This document shows, piece after piece, positions 16,170 through 25,587 of a DNA stretch of 64,000 bases. Below the pieces are notes generated by a model. The model made no database searches, was not told the DNA's origin, and saw only the letters and a program-made list of their open reading frames with translations. The position numbers were made by a program, and so were the translations under genes. Origin of the DNA: Henriciella mobilis. Its GTDB lineage: Bacteria; Pseudomonadota; Alphaproteobacteria; Caulobacterales; Hyphomonadaceae. How positions within the stretch are numbered: position 1 is the stretch's first letter; the number at the start of each line of letters is the position of its first letter. Location of the stretch: positions 372,001-436,000 of the forward strand of contig NZ_QWFZ01000003.1 in assembly GCF_003576315.1 (NCBI RefSeq). The letters are read 5' to 3'.

Positions 16170-17048
16170 ATGAGCAATATCGGCACTGTAGGCGTTGTTG
16201 GCGCCGGCCAGATGGGCAACGGGATCGCGCATGTCTGTGCGCTCGCCGGGTATGATGTCTTCCTCAATGACGTCTCCGAGGACGCCCTCGAGCAAGGCAT
16301 GAAAACCATCGAGGCCAACATGAGCCGCCAGGTCTCGCGCTCGATGATTTCGCCTGATGACATGACAACGGCCCTGAAACGCATCCAGCCCGGCACCTCG
16401 CTCGAACCGTTCGGCAAGGTGGACCTGGCGATCGAAGCGGCCACCGAGAAGCGCGAAGTCAAGGAAGCGATCTTCAAGTCGCTCTGCGATGTTGTCCCCG
16501 AGAGGACCTATCTGGCGACCAATACCTCGTCCATCTCGATCACGCGTCTTGCAGCGACAACGGACCGTCCGGAAAAGTTCATCGGCCTGCACTTCATGAA
16601 CCCTGTGCCGCTGATGAAGCTGATGGAAGTCATCCGCGGCCTCGCGACTGACCAGGACACCTATGAAATGGCGCTCGGCTTCGCCAAGGCGCTGGGCAAG
16701 ACGACGACCAATGCCGAGGACTATCCGGCCTTCATCGTGAACCGGGTCCTGGTGCCGATGATCAATGAGGCGGTCTATGCGCTCTATGAAGGCGTCGGCA
16801 CCGTGGAGAGCATCGACACCGCCATGAAGCTCGGCGCGAACCACCCAATGGGCCCGCTGGAACTGGCGGACTTCATCGGCCTCGACACCTGCCTCTCGAT
16901 CATGCAGGTGCTGCATGACGGCCTTGCCGACACAAAGTACCGCCCCTGTCCGCTTCTGGTGAAATATGTCGAGGCCGGCTGGCTCGGCCGCAAGGCCAAG
17001 CGCGGCTTCTACGACTATCGCGGCGACGTCCCCGTCCCGACACGCTAG
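16170..17048 (+). CDS. hbd: 3-hydroxybutyryl-CoA dehydrogenase
   Basis: Oxidises 3-hydroxyacyl-CoA to 3-oxoacyl-CoA with NAD(P)+, or runs in reverse in PHB/butyrate metabolism. The 292-residue length is that of stand-alone short-chain enzymes. N-terminal Rossmann GVVGAGQMGNGIAHVCA, Glu-containing LAIEAATE, catalytic His in GLHFMNPVPLMKLMEVI, and the C-terminal domain with NRVLVPMINEAV and NHPMGPLELADFIGLD are all present. GGAGGG lies just before the ATG. Just upstream, 16124-16139 carries a tandem 8-bp repeat (ACGAGATT twice) of no known role. Confidence 0.95.
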   Translation: MSNIGTVGVVGAGQMGNGIAHVCALAGYDVFLNDVSEDALEQGMKTIEANMSRQVSRSMISPDDMTTALKRIQPGTSLEPFGKVDLAIEAATEKREVKEAIFKSLCDVVPERTYLATNTSSISITRLAATTDRPEKFIGLHFMNPVPLMKLMEVIRGLATDQDTYEMALGFAKALGKTTTNAEDYPAFIVNRVLVPMINEAVYALYEGVGTVESIDTAMKLGANHPMGPLELADFIGLDTCLSIMQVLHDGLADTKYRPCPLLVKYVEAGWLGRKAKRGFYDYRGDVPVPTR

Positions 17049-17051
17049 ATA

Positions 17052-18164
17052 TCAGCTGCGCCAGCGCAGCGTGACCGGTTCGATCGGGTTTTCGAAAGAA
17101 CGCCCTTCAGTGCGTGAGGCGGTCCATTCCTTCTTCAGCGTGCGATACCATTTGGCCTGGACGTCGATATCGTCGATCCAGATCATCGCCTTCTGATACT
17201 TCATGCCCTCATTCTGCAGGTCGACGATATCGCCATCTTGGCGCAGGAATTTCCGGGCGGCCGGCTTGAAGATCGGAATGGCGAGATTGAGCAGCGGCGC
17301 ACCGAAGAACCAGGTGACCTGGGTGATGCGCGTCTTTTTTTTGTAGATCGGCGTCAGGCAGGTCAGCGTCAGCAGCCGGGCGGTCTCATTCTCGACGATC
17401 TCCCAGCGATAGCCGGGAAGCTGGAAAATGATTTCCGTTGTCACCTTGCCGCCGAATACCGCCTTGTAAGCGAGCGAATTCGATGAAGGCTGGTGACGGT
17501 CGATGGCCCAGCCCCGGTCGCGCGGGACGAAGGGCTTTTCCTTGAGCTTCAGGCCAACGCTTGGCGGGCGCCACCACCATTGCGAATGGACGAACGCGAC
17601 GTGCGCCGGGTCCATCAGGCCGACCACGGCGTCGTCCATGTGGGCGTTGAAGTCTTCCTGAATGACGAATTTTGGCTTGTCCGGCAGCTCGCCAAAATCC
17701 GGCGGCGGAACGTCCGGTTCGCCCGAGACTTTCGGATCATGCGCGATGAAGACGAAGATCATGCCGTTCTTCTCATGCACCGGATAGCGGCGCACCTTGA
17801 AGCGGCTTGCCTCATAGGGCTGTTCTTCCAGCACCGACGGCATGTGGCGGCAGACCCCGTCCGTCCCGAAGCGCCAGCCATGATAGGGGCACTCGACGGT
17901 CGGCTCGCCATCAGTGTCCAGCATCTTGCCGGCGCTGAGCGGCACAAGCCGGTGCGGGCAGATATCGCGCAGCGCAAACGCCTCGCCCGCTTCCGTCCGG
18001 CCGATCACGATCGGCTGGTCGAGCATGATCCGGTGGAGCAGCCCGCCGGGCTTCAGCTCCTTCGAGGTGCAGCCGAGATACCAGCTATCGGTCAGCCAGC
18101 CTTCGGACGTGATTCCCGGCTGGCTTTCGGTCTTCTGGTCGATGAGGGTCTGCGTATCTGCCAT
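17052..18164 (-). CDS. Rieske [2Fe-2S] aromatic ring-hydroxylating oxygenase, alpha subunit
   Basis: A 370-residue oxygenase component of the vanillate O-demethylase/dicamba-monooxygenase-like class. The Rieske cluster ligands are seen as C-P-H (near residue 68) and C-P-Y-H-G-W about 22 residues on. The mononuclear iron site is suggested by DDAVVGLMDPAHVAFVHSQWW (Asp, two His). Such enzymes need a separate reductase, and none is next to it. The substrate is unknown; steroid or aromatic acids are possible. It is convergent with hbd (3 bp between stops) and divergent from lepA. Confidence 0.88.
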   Translation of the reverse strand: MADTQTLIDQKTESQPGITSEGWLTDSWYLGCTSKELKPGGLLHRIMLDQPIVIGRTEAGEAFALRDICPHRLVPLSAGKMLDTDGEPTVECPYHGWRFGTDGVCRHMPSVLEEQPYEASRFKVRRYPVHEKNGMIFVFIAHDPKVSGEPDVPPPDFGELPDKPKFVIQEDFNAHMDDAVVGLMDPAHVAFVHSQWWWRPPSVGLKLKEKPFVPRDRGWAIDRHQPSSNSLAYKAVFGGKVTTEIIFQLPGYRWEIVENETARLLTLTCLTPIYKKKTRITQVTWFFGAPLLNLAIPIFKPAARKFLRQDGDIVDLQNEGMKYQKAMIWIDDIDVQAKWYRTLKKEWTASRTEGRSFENPIEPVTLRWRS

Positions 18165-18272
18165 GGGCTTGTCTTCTATACCGATAAATCAGGTGCAGAA
18201 AGCGCGTAGTCTTCACGATTGACAGCACGCAAACGCTAGGCGGAAGGCCCGAGCCCCGCTATATGCCGCCTC

Positions 18273-20078
18273 ATGACACCCCGCGACAAGATCCGCAATT
18301 TTTCCATCGTGGCGCATATCGACCACGGCAAGTCGACCCTCGCTGACCGGCTGATCCAGGTCACGGGCGGTCTCTCCGATCGCGAGATGCGCGAACAGGT
18401 GCTCGATTCCATGGATATCGAGCAGGAACGCGGCATCACGATCAAGGCCCAGACCGTCCGGCTGAACTACACGGCCAAGGATGGCGAGACCTATGTCCTG
18501 AACCTCATGGACACGCCCGGCCATGTCGACTTTTCCTACGAAGTCTCGCGCTGCCTGGCGGCCTGCGAAGGCTCTCTGCTGGTGGTGGACGCCTCCCAGG
18601 GCGTCGAGGCGCAGACGCTCGCCAATGTCTACCAGGCTATCGAGCAGGACCACGAGATCGTGCCCGTCCTCAACAAGATCGACCTGCCAGCTGCCGAGCC
18701 GGAACGGGTGAAAGAGCAGATCGAGGACATTATCGGCCTCGACGCTTCGGACGCTATCGAGATTTCGGCCAAGAACAACATCGGCACCGAGGATGTCCTC
18801 GAAGCCATCGTCAAGCGCCTGCCCCCGCCGCCGGAAGGCGATGCGGACAAGCCGCTCAAGGCCTCGCTGATCGATGCCTATTACGATCCCTATCTCGGTG
18901 TTGTCGTCATCGTGCGCATCGTCGATGGCGTGATGAAGAAGAAGCAGAAGATCCGCATGATGCGCGCCAAGTCGACCTATGAGATCGACAAGGTCGGCGT
19001 GTTCAGCCCGAAGCCGACAGATGTCGACGAGCTCGGGCCGGGCGAGGTCGGCTTCTTCGTCGCCTCGATCAAGGAAGTCGCCGACACGGCTGTGGGCGAC
19101 ACGATCACGGACGAAAAGAACCAGACCGACACGCCGCTTCCAGGCTACAAGGAAGTCGTGCCGATGGTGTTCTGCGGCCTCTTCCCGGTCGATGCGGGCG
19201 ACTTCGACGATCTGCGCGCGGCGATGTCGAAGCTGCGCCTAAACGATGCGTCCTTCACCTGGGAAATGGAAACCTCCGCCGCCCTTGGCATGGGCTTCCG
19301 CTGCGGCTTCCTCGGCCTCTTGCACCTTGAAATCATACAGGAGCGCCTCTCGCGCGAGTTCGACCTCGACCTGATCGCGACGGCGCCATCCGTGGTCTAT
19401 GAGATGACGATGACCGACGGCTCTGAAATGGAGCTGCACAATCCCGCCGACATGCCGGATGTGGTCAAGATCGCCGAAATCCGCGAACCATGGATCACCG
19501 CAACCATCTACACGCCGGACGAATATCTCGGCTCGATCCTGCAGCTCTGCCAGGACAGGCGCGGCATCCAGAAGGAACTGTCCTATGTCGGCGGCCGGGC
19601 GATGGTGAAGTATGAGCTGCCGCTCAACGAGATCGTCTTCGACTTCTATGACCGGCTGAAATCCATCTCCAAGGGCTATGCGAGCTTCGACTATGAGATC
19701 ATCGGCCACCGCGCTGGCAACCTCGTGAAGATGTCGATCCTGGTGAATGAAGAACCGGTCGACGCCCTCTCCATGCTCGTCCACCGAGACCGCGCCGAGG
19801 GCCGTGGCCGCCAGATGTGCGAGCGGCTGAAGGATCTCATCCCCCGGCAGATGTTCAAGATCCCGATCCAGGCCGCCATTGGCGGGCGCGTCATCGCTCG
19901 CGAGACCATCTCGGCCCTGCGCAAGGATGTGACGTCCAAGTGTTATGGCGGCGACGCGACCCGCAAACGCAAGCTGCTCGACAAGCAGAAGGCCGGCAAA
20001 CAGCGCATGCGCCAGTTCGGCAAGGTCGAAATCCCGCAGGAAGCCTTCGTCGCGGCCCTGCGGATGGATGACGATTGA
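18273..20078 (+). CDS. lepA: elongation factor 4 (LepA), ribosome back-translocase GTPase
   Basis: A membrane-associated translational GTPase that remodels stalled ribosomes, important under ionic and cold stress. The 601-residue length is standard. G motifs: [14 protein letters not shown] (G1), RGIT (G2), DTPGHVDF (G3) and NKIDLP (G4). The LepA-specific C-terminal domain is intact and ends with [20 protein letters not shown] and KRMRQFG-like sequence (residues 560-590). It is single and not in an lepA-lepB operon, as no signal peptidase gene follows. Confidence 0.97.
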   Translation: MTPRDKIRNFSIVAHIDHGKSTLADRLIQVTGGLSDREMREQVLDSMDIEQERGITIKAQTVRLNYTAKDGETYVLNLMDTPGHVDFSYEVSRCLAACEGSLLVVDASQGVEAQTLANVYQAIEQDHEIVPVLNKIDLPAAEPERVKEQIEDIIGLDASDAIEISAKNNIGTEDVLEAIVKRLPPPPEGDADKPLKASLIDAYYDPYLGVVVIVRIVDGVMKKKQKIRMMRAKSTYEIDKVGVFSPKPTDVDELGPGEVGFFVASIKEVADTAVGDTITDEKNQTDTPLPGYKEVVPMVFCGLFPVDAGDFDDLRAAMSKLRLNDASFTWEMETSAALGMGFRCGFLGLLHLEIIQERLSREFDLDLIATAPSVVYEMTMTDGSEMELHNPADMPDVVKIAEIREPWITATIYTPDEYLGSILQLCQDRRGIQKELSYVGGRAMVKYELPLNEIVFDFYDRLKSISKGYASFDYEIIGHRAGNLVKMSILVNEEPVDALSMLVHRDRAEGRGRQMCERLKDLIPRQMFKIPIQAAIGGRVIARETISALRKDVTSKCYGGDATRKRKLLDKQKAGKQRMRQFGKVEIPQEAFVAALRMDDD

Positions 20079-20161
20079 GGCCAGCTCCCCCGACGTGATG
20101 GATAGAACTCGGCCTGCGCGCTGATAGAGTCGCCCGTAAAAGACATATGCGGGAGGCAAAA

Positions 20162-21253
20162 TTGGCGCACACAGACCTGTTCGACCCTGTCGAGTTCAAC
20201 GGCCTGAAACTCAAGAACCGGATCGCCCTGTCGCCGCTGACGCGGGCGCGCGCCACGCAGGATGGCAAGGCTGGGGAGCTTCAGGCGGCCTACTATTCAC
20301 AGCGCGCCAGTGCCGGCCTCCTGATCACCGAGGCGACCGCCGTCGTTCCGGGCGGGCGGGGCGGCCCCTTCCTGCCGGGCCTCTGGGAAGACGCCCAGAT
20401 TCCGGGCTGGAAAGAGGTGACGGACGCGGTCCACGCGAAGAATGGCCTCATCTTCAGCCAGCTCTGGCATGCCGGGCGCCTCAGCCACTCATCGCTGAGC
20501 GCAGACGGCAAGAGCGCACCCGTGGCCCCGTCCGAGTACAGCCAGCCCGGCGAGATCTTCACCGAGGCCGGGCCGCAGCCTTACGAGCCGGTCCACGTCA
20601 TGACGAAACCGGAGATCAAGGGCATGGTCGGCGCCTATGAGGCCGCCGCAACCCGCGCGAAAGAGGCCGGCTTCGATGGCATCGAGCTCCACGCGGCGCA
20701 CTCGTACCTGATTTCGGCCTTCCTGAACGACATGACCAATAAGCGCGAGGACGAATATGGCGGCTCCATCGAGAATCGCGCGCGCTTCCTCAAAGAGATA
20801 CTGGAGGCCTGCCTCAAGGTCTGGGATGGCAAGCGCATCATGGTCCGCCTCGCACCGCTCGGCCACGCCTATGGCACCTGGGACACCGATCCGGAGCCGC
20901 TTTTTACACATGTCATCGACGTGATGAACGAACTCGGCATTGGCTGGCTTGATCTGGTGGAAGGCGACACGGGCGTCACCCGCAAACCCGAGCCGTACTT
21001 TGACGTACTGAAGCTGCGCGAGCAGTTCAATGGGCCGACGATCCTCAACAACCTCTACACACGGGACATGGCGATCGAGGCGCGCGAAAAGAATACCGGC
21101 GACATCATCGCCTTCGGCCGCCCCTTCATTGGCAATCCCGACCTGGTCGAACGTCTGAAAGCCGATGCCGAGCTACATGAAGCCCCGCTCAAGGCGTATT
21201 ATGGCGGCGGCGCACGCGGCTACACCGATTTTCCGACCATGGAAGAAGCGTGA
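20162..21253 (+). CDS. alkene reductase of the Old Yellow Enzyme family
   Basis: FMN- and NAD(P)H-dependent reduction of activated C=C bonds or nitro compounds. The 363-residue TIM barrel shows LKNRIALSPLTRARA at the start, SQLWHAGRLSH, the His-Ala-Ala-His pair (HAAHSYLISAFLND) that binds substrate, NKREDEYGGSIENRARF, and DIIAFGRPFIGNPDLVERL near the end. A TTG at 20162, with GGGAGG five bases upstream, is a better start than the ATG at 20147, which would overlap that Shine-Dalgarno. Related proteins include NemA and N-ethylmaleimide reductase. Confidence 0.9.
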   Translation: MAHTDLFDPVEFNGLKLKNRIALSPLTRARATQDGKAGELQAAYYSQRASAGLLITEATAVVPGGRGGPFLPGLWEDAQIPGWKEVTDAVHAKNGLIFSQLWHAGRLSHSSLSADGKSAPVAPSEYSQPGEIFTEAGPQPYEPVHVMTKPEIKGMVGAYEAAATRAKEAGFDGIELHAAHSYLISAFLNDMTNKREDEYGGSIENRARFLKEILEACLKVWDGKRIMVRLAPLGHAYGTWDTDPEPLFTHVIDVMNELGIGWLDLVEGDTGVTRKPEPYFDVLKLREQFNGPTILNNLYTRDMAIEAREKNTGDIIAFGRPFIGNPDLVERLKADAELHEAPLKAYYGGGARGYTDFPTMEEA

Positions 21254-21277
21254 CGGGGCGCGCCCCGAGCCGCCTCG

Positions 21278-22603
21278 TCAGTGAACCGCTTCCGGCATGG
21301 CGTGGCGTTCGCCCAGCCACTTGTCCATAACGACGCAGGCGGTCAGGTCGCCTGACACGTTTACCGAGGTCCGGCACATGTCGAGAATCCGGTCGACGCC
21401 GAGCAGGATGGCGGCCCCATCTGGCGGTATGCCCAGCCCCTGCAGGATGGTTGCGAGGATCACGATGCCGACGCCGGGCGTTGACGGGCTGCCGATCGAG
21501 GCGCCGACCACGGTGAAGATCAGGACGGCGAGTTCGACGGTGGACAGGTCGACATTGTAGAGCTGAGCGATGAACAGGGCGGCGACGACCTGGTAAAGCG
21601 CCGTGCCGTCCATGTTGACCGTCGCGCCAAGCGGAATGAGGAAGCGCGAAACCGGCGGGCTGACCCGCAGCCGGTCTTCAGCGATCCGCAGCGACAGGGG
21701 CATGGTTGCCGCCGAGCTGGACGTCGAGAAGGCGAGCAGCTGGGCATCGGCGATCTGGCCGGCGAACTTCAGCGGATTGCGCCCGGCAAAGACCAGCACG
21801 ATCAGCAGGTAGACCAGAAGCAGGATGATCAGGCCGGTAATGACGGTGGCGATATAGGCTGACAGGCCCAGCAGCGCGCTGAGGCCAACGCGCAGCACGA
21901 AATCCATGATCAGGCCAAACACCGCGAGCGGCGCAAGCCGCATCGCCCAGCCGACAATCTTGAGCGAGACATCCTGGACCAGCTGGACAAGGCGCAGCGC
22001 CAGCTCGCGTTTGTCGATAGGCAGCGACATCAGCGCGATGCCGGTAAAGACCGCCGCCACCACGATCTGCAGCATGTTCTTGGTGACGGCCGCCGAGAGG
22101 AGATTGGAGGGAATGAGCTCTGCGATCTGGTCGGTCGCCGAGAATTCAGGCATCGCCGCCACACCGCCGGCCCCGGCCGCGCTGCCCGAATTGACGATAT
22201 CCAGCGTGGTGCTGTCGATATACTGGCCCGGCTCGATCAGCTTCGCCACCGCAATACCGATCAGCACGGCCAGCACCGATGTGCACACGAAGTAGGGCAC
22301 GATCCGCGAGGCCGCCCGCTTCAGGAATTCCGGATCGCTGGAGGACGTGATGCCGAGAATGATCGACGAACCGACCAGCGCCACCACCACCATCTGGATC
22401 ATGTTGAGGAAAATTCGGCCGGGCAGGCGAGCCCATTCGCCGAGATTGTCGACCTGGCCCGGCAGCACCGCGAAAACGCTGCCAGACCCCGGCGAGAGAA
22501 GAATGCCGGCGACGATCGCCAAGATCATCGCGACAAGGATCTGGGCCCAGAGGTGGGACCGGATGAGGCCGCGAATATCGCTCAGGCGAAGCATTCTGTT
22601 CAT
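21278..22603 (-). CDS. dicarboxylate/amino acid:cation symporter (DAACS family)
   Basis: A 441-residue inner membrane transporter that couples uptake of C4-dicarboxylates or acidic amino acids to Na+ or H+. About eight helices plus two re-entrant loops: the first is Ser-rich (STSSSAATMPLSLRIAED), followed by the family signature PLGATVNMDGTALYQ and the second loop GASIGSPSTPGVGIVIL. The end contains DRILDMCRTSVNVSGDL, with the Asp and Arg that contact substrate. The start at 22603 gives the family-like N-terminus; an ATG three codons inside is a further option. Divergent from the enoyl-CoA hydratase. Confidence 0.92.
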   Translation of the reverse strand: MNRMLRLSDIRGLIRSHLWAQILVAMILAIVAGILLSPGSGSVFAVLPGQVDNLGEWARLPGRIFLNMIQMVVVALVGSSIILGITSSSDPEFLKRAASRIVPYFVCTSVLAVLIGIAVAKLIEPGQYIDSTTLDIVNSGSAAGAGGVAAMPEFSATDQIAELIPSNLLSAAVTKNMLQIVVAAVFTGIALMSLPIDKRELALRLVQLVQDVSLKIVGWAMRLAPLAVFGLIMDFVLRVGLSALLGLSAYIATVITGLIILLLVYLLIVLVFAGRNPLKFAGQIADAQLLAFSTSSSAATMPLSLRIAEDRLRVSPPVSRFLIPLGATVNMDGTALYQVVAALFIAQLYNVDLSTVELAVLIFTVVGASIGSPSTPGVGIVILATILQGLGIPPDGAAILLGVDRILDMCRTSVNVSGDLTACVVMDKWLGERHAMPEAVH

Positions 22604-22706
22604 CGTGTGCCCCACCGGCCTCCGATTAATGATCACGTTTGTTTGCCAGACAGGCCCCAACGATCAAAGGCCCGGCGGGGCGAACTCTTACCAGCCCCAA
22701 TACGCA

Positions 22707-22730
22707 CGGATATCCGCAAAAGTCCGGATA
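22707..22730. promoter_or_regulatory. candidate operator between the symporter and enoyl-CoA hydratase genes
   Basis: CGGATATCCG (22707-22716) is a perfect 10-bp palindrome, and CGGATA occurs again at 22725-22730, giving TATCCG/CGGATA inverted arms with an 8-nt spacer. It lies centrally in the 200-bp divergent region, where a regulator could control both genes. Confidence 0.4.
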
Positions 22731-22805
22731 GCCGCCGCAACGTCACCGATAGGCAGCCAGGGCCGGTGCCGGTAGACTGCGCCAAAACAAATGGGAGAGA
22801 CCGCC

Positions 22806-23612
22806 ATGCCGGACACCGCCGCCAGTTTTGAAGAGCTGATCTATGAGGTCAGCGATCATGTCGCGACCATCACCCTCAATGCACCGGACCGGATGAACAC
22901 GATTTCCGGGCCAATGCTGGACGGGCTCAGCGAGGCCCTGCTCAAGGCCGACGCCGACCCGGACGTGCGCTGCGTGATCCTGACGGGGGCGGGCCGGGCC
23001 TTCTGCGCCGGGCTGAACCTTGAAAGCGCGACCAAGGGCGAAGGCATCGGCTCCGGCGCCGTCTCATCGGCGCATCTGGACCTTCGCAACACGCCGCCGA
23101 CCATCCTCTTCAACATGGACACGCCCACCATCTGCGCAATCAATGGCGGCGCGGCCGGCTATGGCATGGACACCGCCCTTGGCTGCGACATCCGCATCAT
23201 GTCGGACAAGGCCAAGATGGCGGCCGCCTTCACCAAACGCGGCATCCTGCCGGAAAGCGGCGGCACGTGGTTCCTGCCGCGCATGCTGGGCTGGGAGAAG
23301 GCCGCGCAGCTGATTTTCACCGGCCGCACGCTCAGCGCCGAGGAGTGCCTCGACTATGGCCTCTGCTTCAAGGTGGTCGCCCATGACAGCCTGATGGACG
23401 AAGCCCGTGCCATGGCGGCGGAAATCGCCTCCAACGCCCCGCTGGCTGTCCAGGCCACCAAACGCCTGATGCGTATGGGCCTGTCGGAGCCGTTCACCGA
23501 ACATGTCCACCATGTCTTCCTGCAGCTCCTGCCGCTGATGCGGTCTGAAGATGCGCGCGAAGGCATGATGGCCTTCCTCGAGAAACGCCCGGCAAACTTC
23601 AAGGGCCGCTAG
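22806..23612 (+). CDS. enoyl-CoA hydratase/isomerase family protein
   Basis: Crotonase-fold enzyme, 268 residues, that adds water to or shifts the double bond of enoyl-CoA esters. Oxyanion hole blocks are visible: AFCAGLNLES near residue 65 and INGGAAGYGMDTALGCDIRI near residue 120, then FTKRGILPESGGTWFLPRMLG with a Glu at the usual catalytic position. The ATG at 22806 has GGGAGAG upstream; an ATG at 22791 is inside that Shine-Dalgarno. The role is probably beta-oxidation or branched/terpenoid acid degradation. Its stop overlaps the convergent gene by 4 nt. Confidence 0.9.
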   Translation: MPDTAASFEELIYEVSDHVATITLNAPDRMNTISGPMLDGLSEALLKADADPDVRCVILTGAGRAFCAGLNLESATKGEGIGSGAVSSAHLDLRNTPPTILFNMDTPTICAINGGAAGYGMDTALGCDIRIMSDKAKMAAAFTKRGILPESGGTWFLPRMLGWEKAAQLIFTGRTLSAEECLDYGLCFKVVAHDSLMDEARAMAAEIASNAPLAVQATKRLMRMGLSEPFTEHVHHVFLQLLPLMRSEDAREGMMAFLEKRPANFKGR

Positions 23613-25369
23613 CGGCGGGCCGGGCCAGCCGCATAAGTCCAGAGCTGGCCGGCATCGAAGGCGAGCGCGCGTGCCTCGTCGCTTGCGCCCATCCGCACGA
23701 GCGCATTCAGCAAGCCGGCAAGCGCGCCGCCCGACAGCGTCTCGACCTGTCCGTCGGTCTGCGTGAGGATGGTCAGCAAGGCCTCACCCGTTGCGCCGGC
23801 GCGCTGGGCCGTATCGATGGCCAGCAGGATACCCGGCTCCACGGGGCGGGCCTCTATCTGCGACTGGGCCAGAGCGGACCGCGCCAGGACGGGCATCGGG
23901 ACGTCAAAGCCGGCCCAGACGGAGAAGAGCTGCAGCGAATCCGAAATCTGCTCGCGCTCATAGCCGGTCTCCAGCAGCGTTGCGACGATGCGCGCGGTGT
24001 CTGCTGATGAGCGCTGCTGCGCGAGGAGGAGGCTGTAGCCTTCCAGCATGGCCGCTTCGAAGCGAACGCGGTCATCGGCATCATCCGGCACGCCAGCAAG
24101 CCATTTCCGGGCGACATTGACCGTCCCGTTGGAAAGCGCTGCAACCGCGAAGGGGATCGCAGCCTGCGCAGTATCTTCATTGGCCGGTATGGACTGAAGG
24201 GCCGGGGCGAACAGGCGAGCCCTGGCCGCGAAGCTGACCGGATCGATGGCGGCTTCGCGAAGTGCCTCGCGCACGGCCAGCGCCTGCTCCTCGGCCAGCG
24301 AAATCTCGTCAACCGCATCGCCCTCTTCCGGGGCCGGGACGTCCGGCGCGGCAGGCTCGGGCGCCGCGTTTGCCATGGCCCGCAGGTCAACGGGGCCCGT
24401 CGGCGGCGATGTCACCGGCGCCAGGTCCGGGACGACCGGTTCGGGTTCGGGCGCCTTTGCAAGCACGACGAAAGCGGCCTCTATGGCCGATTCCGGCTCG
24501 AAACCCTCTTCCTCGATCAGGGTCTTGTACAGCTGGCGATGCTGGACAGCGGAAATCTCACCGGCTTCTGCGGCGATGCCAGCAGCGGCCAGACGCAAAC
24601 GGATCGGACGCTCGGTATCCTCGGCGATCAGCGCCGCAATATCGGGGCGCGCCGCAGCGAGGCTTTCGCTGTCCGGCTCAAGCCCGGCCATCTGCGATAT
24701 CGTCAGTTCCAGCCCGGACCCGAACCGGGCCGGCGGGCGATCCTCTGCCTCGCTCAGCATGGCGAAGGCAACATTGGTGAACCAGGGCTCGGCGCCTTCC
24801 TGCTGTCCGGCAATCTCGATGGCAAGTTCGGCGGTTTCCGGTGCGTCGGCCTTGAGCGCACAGATCGCCCGCAGCTCGGACCAGAAACGGCCCTCACCGG
24901 TCGTATTCATCTGCGCGCAGACGAGATCGACCTCGCCGCGCGCCAGGCGATTGTCGGAGAGGATGATGTCAGGATCGACATCCGCTGGCGGCACATCGAC
25001 CTGCTCTGCCAGGCTGGCGGCCGCCCGGCGCTCACCGAGTGCATGCAGCAGCTCGATCCGCAGTTCCTGAAGGGCCGGCGCAAGATCACCGCCCGGAGAG
25101 GCCGATGGCGAGCGCAAGGCACGGCTGAGCAGCGCCTTTTCGCTTTCGGACATCAGCGAGACATCCATGCGCTCGAACAGCGCGATCAGGTATTCGGGAT
25201 CCGACGACGACCACAGCCCCTGTCCGAAGCCGCGCTCGCCGCGCTCAAGGAATTTCGCTCCCCACGGGTCGACATCGCCCAGACCGCTCGATTCGATCTG
25301 CGCCTGCCCGGGCAGGACCATCAGAACCGCGCCCAGCCCCAGGGCCAAAGCCCTGAACCTAGAAGACAT
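23609..25369 (-). CDS. secreted alpha-helical repeat protein of unknown function
   Basis: A 586-residue protein with a signal peptide (GLGAVLMVLPGQAQ, cleavage near residue 23) and otherwise mostly short Ala/Glu/Leu-rich helices in the manner of a TPR/HEAT-like solenoid, with a Pro/Ala-rich linker near residues 320-370. No family is recognised. The ATG at 25369 has GGAGATCG upstream and lies inside the last codons of the 44-residue membrane protein gene, which overlaps it by 11 nt. The two are therefore translated as a pair, divergent from aroK. A periplasmic scaffold or envelope assembly role is only a guess. Confidence 0.75.
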   Translation of the reverse strand: MSSRFRALALGLGAVLMVLPGQAQIESSGLGDVDPWGAKFLERGERGFGQGLWSSSDPEYLIALFERMDVSLMSESEKALLSRALRSPSASPGGDLAPALQELRIELLHALGERRAAASLAEQVDVPPADVDPDIILSDNRLARGEVDLVCAQMNTTGEGRFWSELRAICALKADAPETAELAIEIAGQQEGAEPWFTNVAFAMLSEAEDRPPARFGSGLELTISQMAGLEPDSESLAAARPDIAALIAEDTERPIRLRLAAAGIAAEAGEISAVQHRQLYKTLIEEEGFEPESAIEAAFVVLAKAPEPEPVVPDLAPVTSPPTGPVDLRAMANAAPEPAAPDVPAPEEGDAVDEISLAEEQALAVREALREAAIDPVSFAARARLFAPALQSIPANEDTAQAAIPFAVAALSNGTVNVARKWLAGVPDDADDRVRFEAAMLEGYSLLLAQQRSSADTARIVATLLETGYEREQISDSLQLFSVWAGFDVPMPVLARSALAQSQIEARPVEPGILLAIDTAQRAGATGEALLTILTQTDGQVETLSGGALAGLLNALVRMGASDEARALAFDAGQLWTYAAGPARR

Positions 25370-25493
25370 TGTCGATCTCCATGCGGACCTCGCCATCTTC
25401 AGGCATGGATTGATCGACCTGATTGCCGAGCCACCAGAGAAGACCGATGACGCCCAGAATCAGGACAACGAACAGAATTAGCCACTTGCGCAA
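25359..25493 (-). CDS. 44-residue single-helix membrane protein
   Basis: A short gene read leftward from a TTG at 25493 with AGAGG seven bases upstream. A second TTG six bases earlier at 25499 has poor spacing. The product has RKW followed by a helix of about 20 residues (LILFVVLILGVIGLLWWLG), then a polar acidic tail NQVDQSMPEDGEVRMEIDNVF. Topology would be inside-Arg/Lys to outside-acid tail. Its stop TAG lies beyond the start of the secreted protein gene, with 11 nt of overlap, so the two are coupled. It may act as membrane anchor or partner of that protein, which is inference from coupling alone. Confidence 0.65.
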   Translation of the reverse strand: MRKWLILFVVLILGVIGLLWWLGNQVDQSMPEDGEVRMEIDNVF

Positions 25494-25533
25494 TGCCAAA
25501 CCTCTTTCTCGCAGATCGAATCTGCCGGAATTG

Positions 25534-25567
25534 TTGCCCGCTTCGTGCGAGACTGTATAGGACAGTC
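25534..25567 (+). promoter_or_regulatory. aroK promoter with overlapping palindrome
   Basis: TTGCCC (25534-25539) and TATAGG (25556-25561) are spaced by 16 bp and lie 27-54 bp before the aroK ATG. GACTGT (25551-25556) and ACAGTC (25562-25567) form a perfect palindrome centred on the -10 box, a placement typical of a repressor site. Confidence 0.5.
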
Positions 25568-25587
25568 AGTAGAGAAGCGAAAACCCG

